Shown here: piece by piece, positions 25,730 through 35,426 of the stretch
Layout of the letters: the number at the start of each line of letters is the position of its first letter
How positions within the stretch are numbered: position 1 is the first letter of the stretch
Origin: Cupriavidus basilensis
GTDB taxonomy: Bacteria; Pseudomonadota; Gammaproteobacteria; Burkholderiales; Burkholderiaceae
Direction of reading: 5' to 3'
Assembly (NCBI RefSeq): GCF_000876015.1
Contig: NZ_BBQM01000018.1
Coordinates: 1 to 64,000 of the forward strand
Length of the DNA stretch: 64,000 nt
Translations under genes and position numbers: made by a program
Notes under the pieces: model-generated
Told to the model about the DNA's origin: nothing
Database searches by the model: none
What the model saw: only the letters and a program-made list of their open reading frames with translations

Positions 25730-26068
25730 CCACTTACAGGCGAAGTCAATTTGGAGGGGATATCGGCATGTTCTTGCCATGCTGCTTGCCCGGCACACCG
25801 GCGCGAGAGAATCCGCGCCGCACATCGGCACGCGCGAGCCGGCGATCACGGAGCGAGAGCCCGCCATCGCAAAAGAGGCGACACCGCCGCTGGCTTGCGC
25901 CAGATCAAGCCGCCGTACCATCGCCGGGATAACATTTCGACACCCGCACCCGTCGCCCCACGGCTCAAGGCTTTCCCGATGTCCCTCCCCTCTCGCCCAC
26001 CCCTCGCGCTGATAGCCCGGTTCCCGGAGCCATCCAACAACGCCTGCCCATTCGGGGCACGATAGTCG
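25730..26068. other. Intergenic stretch before the ABC efflux operon
   Basis: No protein-like frame on either strand. The 340 bases probably contain the promoter of the efflux operon; I cannot place its -35 and -10 boxes with confidence. No regulator gene is adjacent. Confidence 0.4.
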
Positions 26069-27055
26069 ATGAAAAAGAAGCCTGGCTGGGGTATCGCAGC
26101 ACTGTTGTCGGTCATGGTCGTCGCGGGCACCTTGTGGTGGCTTGGCACGCATCGCGATCCCTGGCCCGCGTATGTCGTCCACAGCAACGGGCGCATGGAG
26201 ATCGGCCGGCTCGACGTGGCCGTGAAGTACGGCGGCCGCGTGATCGACCTGCCCGTGCGCGAGGGCGATGCCGTGGCTGCCGGCGCCGTGGTCGCGCGCC
26301 AGGATGACGCCGAACTGCAGGCCCAGCTGAGCCTGGCCAACGCCGCGCGGGAGCGCGCCATGCAGGCGGCATCGCGGGCGCAGGCGGAAATCGATGCGCG
26401 CGCGAGCCGGCAGCGGCTGGCGCGGCTGGAGCTGACCGAGGCGGTCAAGCTCTATCAGGACCAGCAGATTTCCTCGGTGGAGCGGGATCGCCGGCAGTTT
26501 GGCCTGGATGGCGAGAACGCGGGCGCGGCGGGCGCGCGGGCGGCGCTCGGCGAGGCCCGGGCCGCGATCGTGGAGGCCGATGCCCAGATCGCCCGCCTGA
26601 AGGTGCTGCTCGACGAGAGCGTGATCCATGCGCCCGTGGCCGGCCGCGTGGAATACCGCGTGATCGAGGTCGGCGCGGTGCTGCCGGCGGGCGGGCGCGT
26701 GGTGTCGCTGCTGAATCTGGCCGACATGTACTTCACCGTGTTCCTGCCGGCCGGCGCCGCCGGCAAGCTGGCCATCGGCGACGAAGCCCGCATCGTGCTG
26801 GATGCGATGCCGGACGAGCCGATCCCGGCGCGAGTCGGTTTCGTCGCCAGCGAGGCGCAGTTCACGCCCAAGTACGTGGAGACGGATGCCGAGCGGGCCA
26901 AGCTCATGTACCGCGTCAAGCTGCAGTTGACGCCGGAGATGGCGCGGCACTACGCGGCCAGGCTGAAGGCCGGCATGACGGGCGACGGCTTCGTGCGCCT
27001 GGACGCCTCCCAGCCCTGGCCCGCCGCGCTGGCGCCGCGCAAGCGGCCGGACTGA
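26069..27055 (+). CDS. HlyD-family periplasmic adaptor of an ABC efflux pump
   Basis: A 328-residue membrane-fusion protein. It has one N-terminal membrane anchor (residues 7-25), a lipoyl/biotinyl half-motif (VKYGGRVIDLPVREGDAV), a long alpha-helical coiled-coil hairpin (about 85-190), the second lipoyl half (VIHAPVAGRVEYRVIEVGAVL) and a beta-barrel domain. It should link the inner-membrane ABC transporter to the outer-membrane channel. The layout and following genes match the YhiI-RbbA-YhhJ arrangement of Escherichia coli. It is the first gene of a four-gene operon and ends four bases before the next start. Confidence 0.9.
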   Translation: MKKKPGWGIAALLSVMVVAGTLWWLGTHRDPWPAYVVHSNGRMEIGRLDVAVKYGGRVIDLPVREGDAVAAGAVVARQDDAELQAQLSLANAARERAMQAASRAQAEIDARASRQRLARLELTEAVKLYQDQQISSVERDRRQFGLDGENAGAAGARAALGEARAAIVEADAQIARLKVLLDESVIHAPVAGRVEYRVIEVGAVLPAGGRVVSLLNLADMYFTVFLPAGAAGKLAIGDEARIVLDAMPDEPIPARVGFVASEAQFTPKYVETDAERAKLMYRVKLQLTPEMARHYAARLKAGMTGDGFVRLDASQPWPAALAPRKRPD

Positions 27056-27059
27056 CGCC

Positions 27060-29861
27060 GTGGCCAGCCAGCACGCCGGCGAGGCCGCGTCCATCCGCGT
27101 CGAGGGCGTCTCGCACCGCTATGGCGCGAGCGTGGCGCTGGACAACGTGTCGCTCACGCTGCCGGGCAATGCCACCATCGGCCTGATCGGCCCCGATGGC
27201 GTCGGCAAGTCGACCCTGCTGGGCCTGATCGCCGGGGTCAAGCGCATCCAGCAGGGCAGCGTTTCGGTGCTGGGCGCGGATCTGCGCGACCGGCGCGCGC
27301 GCGAGGCGCTGTCGCCGCGCGTGGCCTTCATGCCGCAGGGGCTGGGGCGCAATCTCTACCCGACGCTGTCCGTGGTCGAGAACATCGATTTCTTCGCCCG
27401 GCTGTTCGGCCTGGACGCGGCCGAGCGGCGCCGGCGCATCGCGCGCCTGCTCACGGCCACCGGCCTCGCCCCGTTCCCGGACCGGCCGGCGGGCAAGCTC
27501 TCGGGCGGCATGAAACAGAAGCTGGGGCTGTGCTGCGCGCTGGTGCACGATCCCGACCTGCTGATCCTCGACGAGCCCACCACGGGCGTGGACCCGCTGT
27601 CGCGGCGCCAGTTCTGGACGCTGGTGGAGGACCTGCGGGCGGAGCTGCGGAACATGACGGTGATCGTCGCCACCGCGTACATCGAGGAAGCGCAGCGCTT
27701 CGAGCATCTGGTGGCAATGGACATGGGCAAGGTGCTGGTGTGCGATCGCACCGCCGACGTGCTCGCGCGTGCCGGCACCAGCGATCTTGAACAGGCTTAT
27801 GTCTCGCTGCTGCCGGCCTCGCGGCGCGGCAGCGCCGCGGGCCTGGTGATGCCGCCGCGCCCGCCCGACGACCGCGGGCCCGCCATCGAGGCCGAGGGCC
27901 TGACGCGGCGCTTCGGCGACTTCGTCGCCGTGGACAACGTGAGCTTTCGCATCGGGCGCAGCGAGATCTTCGGCTTTCTCGGCTCCAATGGCTGCGGCAA
28001 GACCACCACCATGAAGATGCTGACCGGGCTGCTCGACGCCACCAGCGGCAGCGCGCGCCTGCTCGGCCAGACCATCGACGCCCGCGACATGCGCACGCGC
28101 ATGCGGGTGGGCTACATGTCGCAGGCGTTCTCGCTCTACGAGGAGCTCACGGTGCGGCAGAACCTCGACCTGCACGCCAAGCTCTACCGCATGGAGAACG
28201 CCGCGGCGCGGCAGGCCGTGGGAGAGGCCCTGCGTGATTTCGAGCTGGAGCCATATGCCGATGCGCAGCCCGCCGCGTTGTCGCTGGGCATCCGCCAGCG
28301 CCTGCAACTGGCCGCGGCCTGCCTGCACCACCCGGAAGTGCTGATCCTCGACGAGCCGACTTCCGGCGTGGACCCGGCCGCCCGGGACATGTTCTGGCGC
28401 CACCTGGCGCAGCTTTCGCGCCAGCAGCAGGTCACCATCTTCGTCTCCACCCACTTCATGAACGAGGCCGCGCGCTGCGACCGCATCTCGTTCATGCATC
28501 GCGGCCGGGTGCTGGCGGTGGGCACGCCGGCGGAGCTGCAGGAAAGCCGCCACGCCCACACGCTGGAGGATGCCTTCGTCAGCTACCTGGAGGAAGCCGA
28601 GAGTCCGGCTCGTGACGCGGCGGCGGCTACCGCGGCTGTTGCGGCTGTTGCGGCGGCGGCGGCTTCCGCGCCGGCATCGCCCGCGCAACCGGCGCCGGCC
28701 CCGCCGCCGGACGGCCGCCGCGCGGCCAGGTCCGGCGGCTCGGCGCTGGCGCGCACGTGGGCGTTCGGCCGGCGCGAGGCCATGGAGCTGGCGCGCGACA
28801 AGCTCCGGCTGGCGTTTGCCATCCTCGGCCCCATCGTGCTGCTCTGCGCCGCGGCGTGGAGCGTGTCGTTCGACGTGGAGAACGTGCGCTTCGCCGTGCT
28901 GGACCGCGACCAGAGCCGCGCGAGCCGCGAGCTGGTGGAGCAGTTCTCCGGCTCGCGCTACTTCGTGCAGACGGACGCCGCGCGAGACGACGCGGATGCG
29001 GACCGGCGCCTGCGCGCGGCCGCCGCCACGATGGTGATCGAGATCCCGCCCGGCTTCGCGCGCGACCTGCTGGCCGGCCGGCAGCCGCAGGTCGCGTTCC
29101 GCATCGACGGCTCCAGCCCTTTCCCCGGCGCGACCACGCGCGCCTACGTCACCGGCGTGCTGCTGGCCTATGCCGAGGCGCAGATGCGCGCGCAGCCGGC
29201 CCGGGCGCCGGCGCTGCCGATTGCCATCGAATCCCGCTTCGTCTACAACCAGGAATTCCGCAGCATCTACGCCATCACGCCGGGCATCGTCATGCTGGCG
29301 CTGATCCTGATCCCCACCATGCTGACCGCGCTCGGCGTGGTGCGTGAAAAGGAGATGGGATCCATCACCAACCTGTATGCCTCGCCGGCGAGCGTGGGCG
29401 AATACCTGATCGGCAAGCAGATGCCCTATGTGGCGCTGGCGATGGTCAGCTACCTGACCCTGGTGGCGCTGGCGATCGTGCTGCTCCAGGTGCCGCTCAA
29501 GGGCTCCTTCTTCGCCCTGTCGCTGGGCGCGGCGCTGTTCGTGCTGGCCGCGACCGCCCTCGGCCTGCTGGTGTCCACCTTCGTGCGCTCGCAGGTGGCG
29601 GCCATCTTCGGCACCGCCATCCTGTGCCTGATCCCGTCCGTCAACTTCTCCGGCCTGCTCTATCCGGTGTCCACGCTGACCGGCAGCAGCTACTGGATCG
29701 GGCTGGGATTTCCGTCGTCGTGGTTCCAGCTGGTCAGCCTGGGCAGCTTCACCAAGGGCCTGGGCGCGGGCAGCTTCGGCTCCATGTACCTGGCCTTGCT
29801 GGGTTTTGCGCTGTCATACCTCGCTGCCGCGCGCCTGCTGTTGCGCAAGCAGGAAACCTAG
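27060..29861 (+). CDS. rbbA: RbbA-like fused ABC transporter (two ATPase domains plus ABC-2 permease)
   Basis: A 933-residue protein with a GTG start. NBD1 (about 10-235) has Walker A GPDGVGKST, signature LSGGMKQKLGL and Walker B LLILDEPTTG. NBD2 (about 275-510) has Walker A GSNGCGKTTT, a divergent signature LSLGIRQRLQLA and Walker B VLILDEPTSG. An Ala/Pro-rich linker (about 516-560) leads to an ABC-2 permease domain with six hydrophobic segments. This domain order is that of RbbA/YhiH. The E. coli protein has been described as ribosome-associated, but the operon context here argues for drug or lipid efflux. It pairs with the separate ABC-2 permease encoded next. Confidence 0.87.
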   Translation: MASQHAGEAASIRVEGVSHRYGASVALDNVSLTLPGNATIGLIGPDGVGKSTLLGLIAGVKRIQQGSVSVLGADLRDRRAREALSPRVAFMPQGLGRNLYPTLSVVENIDFFARLFGLDAAERRRRIARLLTATGLAPFPDRPAGKLSGGMKQKLGLCCALVHDPDLLILDEPTTGVDPLSRRQFWTLVEDLRAELRNMTVIVATAYIEEAQRFEHLVAMDMGKVLVCDRTADVLARAGTSDLEQAYVSLLPASRRGSAAGLVMPPRPPDDRGPAIEAEGLTRRFGDFVAVDNVSFRIGRSEIFGFLGSNGCGKTTTMKMLTGLLDATSGSARLLGQTIDARDMRTRMRVGYMSQAFSLYEELTVRQNLDLHAKLYRMENAAARQAVGEALRDFELEPYADAQPAALSLGIRQRLQLAAACLHHPEVLILDEPTSGVDPAARDMFWRHLAQLSRQQQVTIFVSTHFMNEAARCDRISFMHRGRVLAVGTPAELQESRHAHTLEDAFVSYLEEAESPARDAAAATAAVAAVAAAAASAPASPAQPAPAPPPDGRRAARSGGSALARTWAFGRREAMELARDKLRLAFAILGPIVLLCAAAWSVSFDVENVRFAVLDRDQSRASRELVEQFSGSRYFVQTDAARDDADADRRLRAAAATMVIEIPPGFARDLLAGRQPQVAFRIDGSSPFPGATTRAYVTGVLLAYAEAQMRAQPARAPALPIAIESRFVYNQEFRSIYAITPGIVMLALILIPTMLTALGVVREKEMGSITNLYASPASVGEYLIGKQMPYVALAMVSYLTLVALAIVLLQVPLKGSFFALSLGAALFVLAATALGLLVSTFVRSQVAAIFGTAILCLIPSVNFSGLLYPVSTLTGSSYWIGLGFPSSWFQLVSLGSFTKGLGAGSFGSMYLALLGFALSYLAAARLLLRKQET

Positions 29862-29876
29862 CCCGGAGCCGCCGAG

Positions 29877-31004
29877 ATGAACCAGTGGTGCAAGAACGTG
29901 GCGCGGCTGTGCGGCAAGGAATTGCGCAGCCTGTCGAGCGACATCACGCTGATGGTGCTGATCGCGTTCGCCTTTACGCTGGCCGTGCAGTCGGTGGCCA
30001 AGGGCATCAAGGCGGAAGTATCGAACGCATCGGTGGCCATCGTCGACGCCGACCATTCCGAACTCTCGCGCCGCCTGCGCAACGCGATCCGCCCGCCGTA
30101 TTTCAAGACGCCCGTCGACGTGGACCGGCATGCCGTGGACGAGGAGATGGACCGCGGACGCTATATCTTCGCCATCGAGATCCCGCCGCGCCTCGAGGCC
30201 GACGTGCTCGCCGGCAGGACGCCGACCGTGCAGGTGCTCGTCGATGCCACGGCGATGACGCAGGCCGGGCTCGGCTCGGCCTACCTGCAGCAGATCTTCA
30301 CGCGCGAGGTGCTCGAATTCCTGCACGCCGCCGACATCGAGGCGCAGCTTCCGGTGCGCGTGGAAAGCACGGTGATGTTCAATCCCAATACGGAATCGCA
30401 CTGGTTTACGTCCACCATGCAGATCGTGGTCAACATCACCGTGCTGGCCATCATCCTGGTCGGCGCCGCGGTCATCCGCGAACGCGAGCACGGCACCATC
30501 GAACACCTGCTGGTGATGCCGGTGCGCGCCAGCGAGATCGCGGTGGCCAAGATCCTCGCCAACGGCGCGGTGATCTTCGTGGCCTCCCTGCTGTCGCTGT
30601 GGCTGGTGGTCCATCTGTGGCTGAAGGTGCCGCTCTCGGGCTCGCCGGCGCTGTTCGCGCTGAGCACGGCGCTGTACCTGTTTTCCGTCACGGCGCTGGG
30701 CATGTGGCTGGCCACGGTGGCGCCGTCGATGCCGCAGTTCGGCCTGCTGGCGGTGCCGACCTACGCCGTGGCCTACCTGCTGTCCGGCGCCGCCACGCCG
30801 GTGCAAAGCATGCCGGCCGCCATGCAGCGCGCCGTGCAATTCCTGCCGACCACCCAGTTCGTCAACCTCACCCAGGCCATCCTGTTCCGCAGCGCGGGCC
30901 TGGAGGTCGTGTGGCCGCAGTTGCTGGGCGTCACGGCCGCGGGCGGGATCTTCCTCGCGCTGGCGCTCGCGCGCTTTCGCTCCATGCTGGCGCAGCAGGG
31001 CTAG
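29877..31004 (+). CDS. ABC-2 type permease (YhhJ-like)
   Basis: A 375-residue inner-membrane protein with one N-terminal transmembrane helix, a periplasmic domain of about 140 residues (VAIVDADHSELSRRLRNAI) and five or six C-terminal helices starting at about residue 180. The motif VIREREHGTIEHLLVMPV is the usual cytoplasmic coupling segment of ABC-2 permeases. It is probably the second membrane half for the RbbA-like protein. It starts 15 bases after that gene behind a GGAG site. Confidence 0.9.
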   Translation: MNQWCKNVARLCGKELRSLSSDITLMVLIAFAFTLAVQSVAKGIKAEVSNASVAIVDADHSELSRRLRNAIRPPYFKTPVDVDRHAVDEEMDRGRYIFAIEIPPRLEADVLAGRTPTVQVLVDATAMTQAGLGSAYLQQIFTREVLEFLHAADIEAQLPVRVESTVMFNPNTESHWFTSTMQIVVNITVLAIILVGAAVIREREHGTIEHLLVMPVRASEIAVAKILANGAVIFVASLLSLWLVVHLWLKVPLSGSPALFALSTALYLFSVTALGMWLATVAPSMPQFGLLAVPTYAVAYLLSGAATPVQSMPAAMQRAVQFLPTTQFVNLTQAILFRSAGLEVVWPQLLGVTAAGGIFLALALARFRSMLAQQG

Positions 31005-31010
31005 GCCGCC

Positions 31011-32525
31011 ATGCCGGAACGCCACGCACATTCCCCCGCAACCACGCCACCCAAGCGGATTTCTGCCTTGAGCCATAGTCCAGGAGCCACCCTCGCCACC
31101 CTTGTCACCGTTGCCGGCCTTGTCGCGTGCGTCGCGCTCGGCCTGCCCGGCTGCACCACGGTGAGCGTCGCCGTGCCGGGCAGCGTCGCGCTGCCCGCCG
31201 CGTTCACGGAAGCCCCCGATCCGGCCGCGCCGGGCGCCGGGCAGGACTTGTCGCAGTGGTGGCAGAACTGGGATGACCCCGAACTGACGCAGCGGATCAC
31301 CCGCACCCTGCAGGCCAATCCCGATCTGCGCCTGGCGCAGGCCCGCGTGGCGGAGGCGCACGCCACCGGCCGGATCGCCGATTCGGCGCTCTACCCGACG
31401 CTCTCGGCGCAGGCGCGCGCCGCGCGCGGCGTGACCGACCTGCGCAGCCCGGCCGGCCTGCCCGACATGTCGCCGGGCGTGGACGGCTACCTTGCCGGGG
31501 CCACCGTGGCATGGGAGATCGATGTCTTCGGCGGCCGGCGCAGCGACGCGCAGGCCGCCGCGGCCGTCGCGCTCGGCGCCGAAGAGCAGATGCGCGGCAC
31601 GCGCCTGATGATCGCCGCCGACGTGGCCGAAAACTACTTCGCGGCGCGCGGCCTGCAGCGCCGCCTGCAGGTGCTGGACCGCAGCGTCGACACCGTGGCG
31701 CAGTTGCTGCGCTACACCCGCGCGCGCCGTGCCGCCGGGCAGGCGCTGCCGTTCGACGTGGATCGCGTGAGCGAACAGCTCGACGCGCTGCGCGCGCAGC
31801 GGCCCGTGCTGCTGAGCCAGATCTCGGTCCGCGAGCGCCGCCTGGCCGTGCTCGCCGGCGACGCGCCCCAGGGCACCGCCGCGCTGCCCGCGCCGGCGGC
31901 GTTCTTCGTGCCGGCGCCTCCCGCCGGACAGTTGCCGTCCGAGGTCATCCAGCGGCGGCCCGACGTGCGCGCCAACGCCGCGCTCGTGCAGGCACAGGCC
32001 GCCAAGCTCGGCAGCGCCAAGGCGGAGCTGTTCCCGCGCTTCTACCTGACCTTCCTCGGCCAGGACGGGCGCCTGCACCTGGAGGGACTGCCGGCGCTGA
32101 GCGGCTCCGGCGGCTTGCTGGGCGTCGGCGTGCAGCTGCCGATCTTCACGGCCGGGCGCGTCCAGGCCAATATCGACGCCGCGGATGCCCGCCTGCAAGC
32201 GGCGCAGGCGAACTACGACATGGTCGTGCTGCGCGCGCTCGAAGAGGTGGACAACGCCTACGGCGTTCGCCGTGGCCTGGACCAGCGCAACGCCACGCTG
32301 GATACGGTGGTGGCCACCGCGCGGCGCAACAGCGAAAGCGCCGTGCGCCTCTATGAAGGCGGCCTGCGCACGCTGCAGGACGTGCTGGATGCGCGCGTCG
32401 ACGCGCTGCGGCGCGAGGACGAGCAGGTCCAGACGCAGACGGGCCAGGCCATTGCCTCCGTGCAACTGTACCGGGCGCTGGGCGGAGGATGGCCCGCCGG
32501 CCGGGCGACGAACGCCAGCGAATGA
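31011..32525 (+). CDS. NodT-family outer-membrane efflux lipoprotein (TolC-like)
   Basis: A 504-residue channel protein. A hydrophobic segment (28-47) ends in the lipobox LPGC with Cys48 as the likely lipidated residue. Two outer-membrane efflux repeats follow, with long helical stretches (NPDLRLAQARVAEAHATG and VRANAALVQAQAAKLGSAK) typical of the TolC trimer. It supplies the outer-membrane exit for the ABC pump and is six bases downstream of the permease gene. It is the last gene of the operon. Confidence 0.9.
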   Translation: MPERHAHSPATTPPKRISALSHSPGATLATLVTVAGLVACVALGLPGCTTVSVAVPGSVALPAAFTEAPDPAAPGAGQDLSQWWQNWDDPELTQRITRTLQANPDLRLAQARVAEAHATGRIADSALYPTLSAQARAARGVTDLRSPAGLPDMSPGVDGYLAGATVAWEIDVFGGRRSDAQAAAAVALGAEEQMRGTRLMIAADVAENYFAARGLQRRLQVLDRSVDTVAQLLRYTRARRAAGQALPFDVDRVSEQLDALRAQRPVLLSQISVRERRLAVLAGDAPQGTAALPAPAAFFVPAPPAGQLPSEVIQRRPDVRANAALVQAQAAKLGSAKAELFPRFYLTFLGQDGRLHLEGLPALSGSGGLLGVGVQLPIFTAGRVQANIDAADARLQAAQANYDMVVLRALEEVDNAYGVRRGLDQRNATLDTVVATARRNSESAVRLYEGGLRTLQDVLDARVDALRREDEQVQTQTGQAIASVQLYRALGGGWPAGRATNASE

Positions 32526-32953
32526 GCAGCGCGCAAGTGAGCGGCATCGGGCGTTCCGCCCAGACCGGCAGAACGGGATCGGCTTTTCTGGCGTGACCGG
32601 CTGGCAGTGCCGGGGCGGCGTCGACCGTGCGCCGTGCCGACGTGCACTGTGCCGACGTGACCGTGAAAACGTGCCGGGACGCGCGGCGCGTGACAACGCG
32701 GAAGCGGGCAATCGACAGACGGATTCACCCAGTGATGTGTCCGCTGACGGCCCACAAAAAACAAAACCCCGGAAGACCGCAATCTTCCGGGGTTCTGCCG
32801 CCATTGCTGGCGGAGACGGAGTCTGCCAAATACCGATCCAAGGCAGTTCAACGGCATCCAATATTTCTCAATAAATTCAATAGCTTGCACCGTCCCTCCG
32901 TCCAATGTACGCTAGCATCTTCCAACCCCATCCAACGTTTCCTGATGGGCTGA
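32526..32953. other. Gap between the efflux operon and the integrase; probable island boundary
   Basis: No gene is seen. It holds the hairpin at 32765-32794 and, at 32803-32811, a TGGCGGAGA block that read on the minus strand equals the TCTCCGCCA end common in serine tRNAs. No complete tRNA can be folded around it. The change from chromosomal genes to the P4-type integrase places the island end in this gap. Confidence 0.45.
32765..32794 (-). terminator. Strong hairpin terminator, T-run on the minus strand
   Basis: A perfect 12-base stem (AACCCCGGAAGA / TCTTCCGGGGTT) with a six-base loop. The run TTTTGTTTTTTG follows it on the minus strand, so it would stop leftward transcription best. No leftward gene now lies beside it, suggesting that it belonged to a gene disrupted at the island boundary. 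Confidence 0.7.
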
Positions 32954-34180
32954 ATGATGGGCCAGAATTCGATGCTAACCGACAAACAAGCAAGAGCACT
33001 CAAGCCAAACGACAAGCCTGTCTTCGATGGGAAAGTCACTGGGCTACTGCTGACACCAGCAAAATCCGGCTGCAAATGGACTCTGCGCTTCACCAGCCCG
33101 ACGACAGGCAAACGACGCGACGCGGGTCTTGGCACCTATCCCGAAACGTCAATTGCAGAGGCACGCGAAAAGGCGCTCGCCATGCGCAAGCTCATCGACA
33201 ATGGGGAAGACCCCATCGACCAGCGGAACCGAGAACGCGAAGCCGCCGCTGTTGTCGCGGCGGCCCTCACTTTCGAGAAAGCGGCCCGCCAAGTGCATGA
33301 AGAACTCAAGCCTGGCTGGAAGAACAAGAAGCATGCAGCGCAATGGATCAGCACGCTCGAAACCTATGTATTTCCGAAGATAGGAGCAAGAAAACTGGAT
33401 GCGATCACGCCCGCGGATTGCGCCGATGCCCTGCGTCCGATCTGGCTGTCGAAGGCTGAAACGGCTGGTCGCACCCGACAAAGAATGCACGCCGTCATGC
33501 AATGGGCCTGGGCACATGGCCACATCGCGGCAAATCCGCTTACCGTTATCGACCACATCCTGCCAAAGCAATCGGGAAAGAAGACCCACCAACCTGCCAT
33601 GCCGTGGCGGCAAGTTCCGACGTTCGTCTCTCAGCATCTCAAGGAGATTGATGCTGGCGACAGCACGCGCATGGCCCTCCTGTTCCTGATCCTCACCGCG
33701 ACACGCAGCGGCGAGATTCGCGGTGCGACCTGGGCTGAGTTCGATCTACGTAATCGCGTCTGGAGCATTCCAGCGGATCGGATGAAAGCTGCCGAAATGC
33801 ACCGTGTGCCACTGTCGGAAAAAGCGGTCTCGCTACTCGAAAGGATAAAGGAACGTCAATTGCACGATACGCTAGTCTTTCCCTCCCCGCGGGAAAAGAT
33901 ACTTAGCGACATGACCCTCACAGCATTCCTTCGTAGGGCCAAGGCCGAAAGCGATACCCCCGGCCGCTTTGCTACGGCCCATGGATTTCGATCAAGCTTC
34001 CGCGACTGGGCAAGTGAGCACGGCTACGCGCGCGATCTTGCAGAGCGGGCACTTGCACATACCGTCGCTAACAAAGTTGAGGCGGCTTACCATCGCACGG
34101 ACTTACTGGAGCAGCGGCGGCCGCTGATGGAGTCGTGGGCGAACCATGTCTACGCCTCGGTGGCTCCCACAGAATCATAA
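32954..34180 (+). CDS. P4-type tyrosine recombinase (island integrase)
   Basis: A 408-residue integrase. An N-terminal DUF4102-type arm-binding domain (LTDKQARALKPNDKPVFDGKV) is followed by a core-binding domain and the catalytic domain. Catalytic residues are visible: Arg in TATRSGEIRGATW, His and Arg in TAHGFRSSFRDW, His in ALAHTVANKVEAAY and Tyr in the same segment. It should drive site-specific integration and excision of the element to its right, usually at a tRNA 3' end. ATG 32972 (MLTDKQ) is an alternative start. No excisionase gene was recognised nearby. Confidence 0.93.
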   Translation: MMGQNSMLTDKQARALKPNDKPVFDGKVTGLLLTPAKSGCKWTLRFTSPTTGKRRDAGLGTYPETSIAEAREKALAMRKLIDNGEDPIDQRNREREAAAVVAAALTFEKAARQVHEELKPGWKNKKHAAQWISTLETYVFPKIGARKLDAITPADCADALRPIWLSKAETAGRTRQRMHAVMQWAWAHGHIAANPLTVIDHILPKQSGKKTHQPAMPWRQVPTFVSQHLKEIDAGDSTRMALLFLILTATRSGEIRGATWAEFDLRNRVWSIPADRMKAAEMHRVPLSEKAVSLLERIKERQLHDTLVFPSPREKILSDMTLTAFLRRAKAESDTPGRFATAHGFRSSFRDWASEHGYARDLAERALAHTVANKVEAAYHRTDLLEQRRPLMESWANHVYASVAPTES

Positions 34181-34397
34181 TCCCCAGGTTCGGACAACAC
34201 TCCCCTTGCTCCTCCATCGCCGCAGCTATAGGCCAACAGAGTAACTGTCTAGCTACAAACAGTTCACAAGCTTCATCTCCAGAACAGTAGCCATTACGGT
34301 CTCCGACTACAAAAACACTTACACCAACCGGCCAATACAATCAACAATTGATATTCGACCAATGAAACTAAAAAACGGCCTTGATATACCTACAATA

Positions 34398-35426
34398 CTA
34401 TTTTTTTTGCCGCGATATCCGCTCGACTTGTTTAGGCTTGACTATCCTCCGACCACTCCAGAATCGTCGATCACCATTCAATACCTTCGCTCTAAAATAA
34501 AATTCAGGCTCCGTCAATATTACGACAAATCTTAATGCCATCTCACCATTCATCTTTCCACACTGAATGTGGTCTCGCACATAGAACTCCACCGTCCCGA
34601 ATACCGGCAGCACCTCACGAGAAGCCATTTCTATTAATCTATCAAAGAGCCAAATGACATTATTTTTTGTAAACAACAAAACCTCAATATAATACCTGCC
34701 ACCTTCATCTTGCTTCAAGAAGATTGCGTGCCCAAGATATTGATCTCTCAATTCATGTTTTAGATTCCTAGCCAAGCCGTTTCGTAATCTTCGCATGGCA
34801 TCATAAATCTGCACCGCCAATCCTTTGAATTGCAGTCGATATACATGCAAGCCTTCATGAGACATAACTATCGTACTTGTCAGTCGCAGCATGCTACTCT
34901 GAACTTTTTCCGCAGCTTTCCGCCAAGAATTGATCTCCCGCACAAGCTCCTTTGACTTTGCCTCCCGCTCAAGAGCTTTATCAAAATGGTCATACAAGGA
35001 TCGGCGAGTCTCCTCGCAATCCTTTAACCTAGCCTTGCGATCCATTATAAGTTTCGGCACCGCAAGACGCCGGATATCTTTTGGATCATTTCCGTACACA
35101 CCTTGGCTACCGGCCCATTCCAAAATGACATCCACACACAAACGAAAATATGGATGGCGACACTCCCGATGATGATTCACCGAAATCTTCACCACTTCAT
35201 TGAGAATATCCTCAGAAAACACCAAGCCCACAAAATTCTCAAGGTCATAATTTCTCGAGTAATTCACCACATCATTCTCAACCTTAAAAATTGACCTCCT
35301 GCCTCTACGGTATTCAATTATCAGACCGGCAATCCATACCGATATTCCTTTGACAGTCCGAATAAATCGATCCGCATCTCTCCCCCAGAACTCCTCCACC
35401 TGCTCAATGCTCGGCTTTCCCAGCAT
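34398..35426 (-). CDS. Uncharacterised AT-rich protein, possibly a distant Gp2/replication-type protein
   Basis: A 342-residue protein from ATG 35426 (start MLGKPSIEQVEEFWG), with GGAG nine bases upstream; a TTG at 35462 would add 12 residues. It is rich in Lys, Arg and aromatic residues and far lower in GC than its neighbours, a sign of foreign origin. I recognise no family with certainty. A central segment (YLGHAIFLKQDEGGRYYIEV followed by LLFT) resembles the corresponding part of the Gp2-like protein encoded 1 kb away (YVWKIEQ, HHHVLLIF), but without its histidines. A coiled-coil-like stretch lies near residues 145-185. There is no signal peptide or membrane segment. Confidence 0.6.
   Translation of the reverse strand: MLGKPSIEQVEEFWGRDADRFIRTVKGISVWIAGLIIEYRRGRRSIFKVENDVVNYSRNYDLENFVGLVFSEDILNEVVKISVNHHRECRHPYFRLCVDVILEWAGSQGVYGNDPKDIRRLAVPKLIMDRKARLKDCEETRRSLYDHFDKALEREAKSKELVREINSWRKAAEKVQSSMLRLTSTIVMSHEGLHVYRLQFKGLAVQIYDAMRRLRNGLARNLKHELRDQYLGHAIFLKQDEGGRYYIEVLLFTKNNVIWLFDRLIEMASREVLPVFGTVEFYVRDHIQCGKMNGEMALRFVVILTEPEFYFRAKVLNGDRRFWSGRRIVKPKQVERISRQKK

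Noticed and set aside
32795-32830. A complete serine tRNA gene on the minus strand
   Set aside because: Only the last nine bases match; no T-loop or anticodon arm can be folded.
29814-32861. A 1015-codon minus-strand open frame across the efflux genes
   Set aside because: It is antisense to three well-supported plus-strand genes and its sequence is Arg/His/Gln-rich without any domain.
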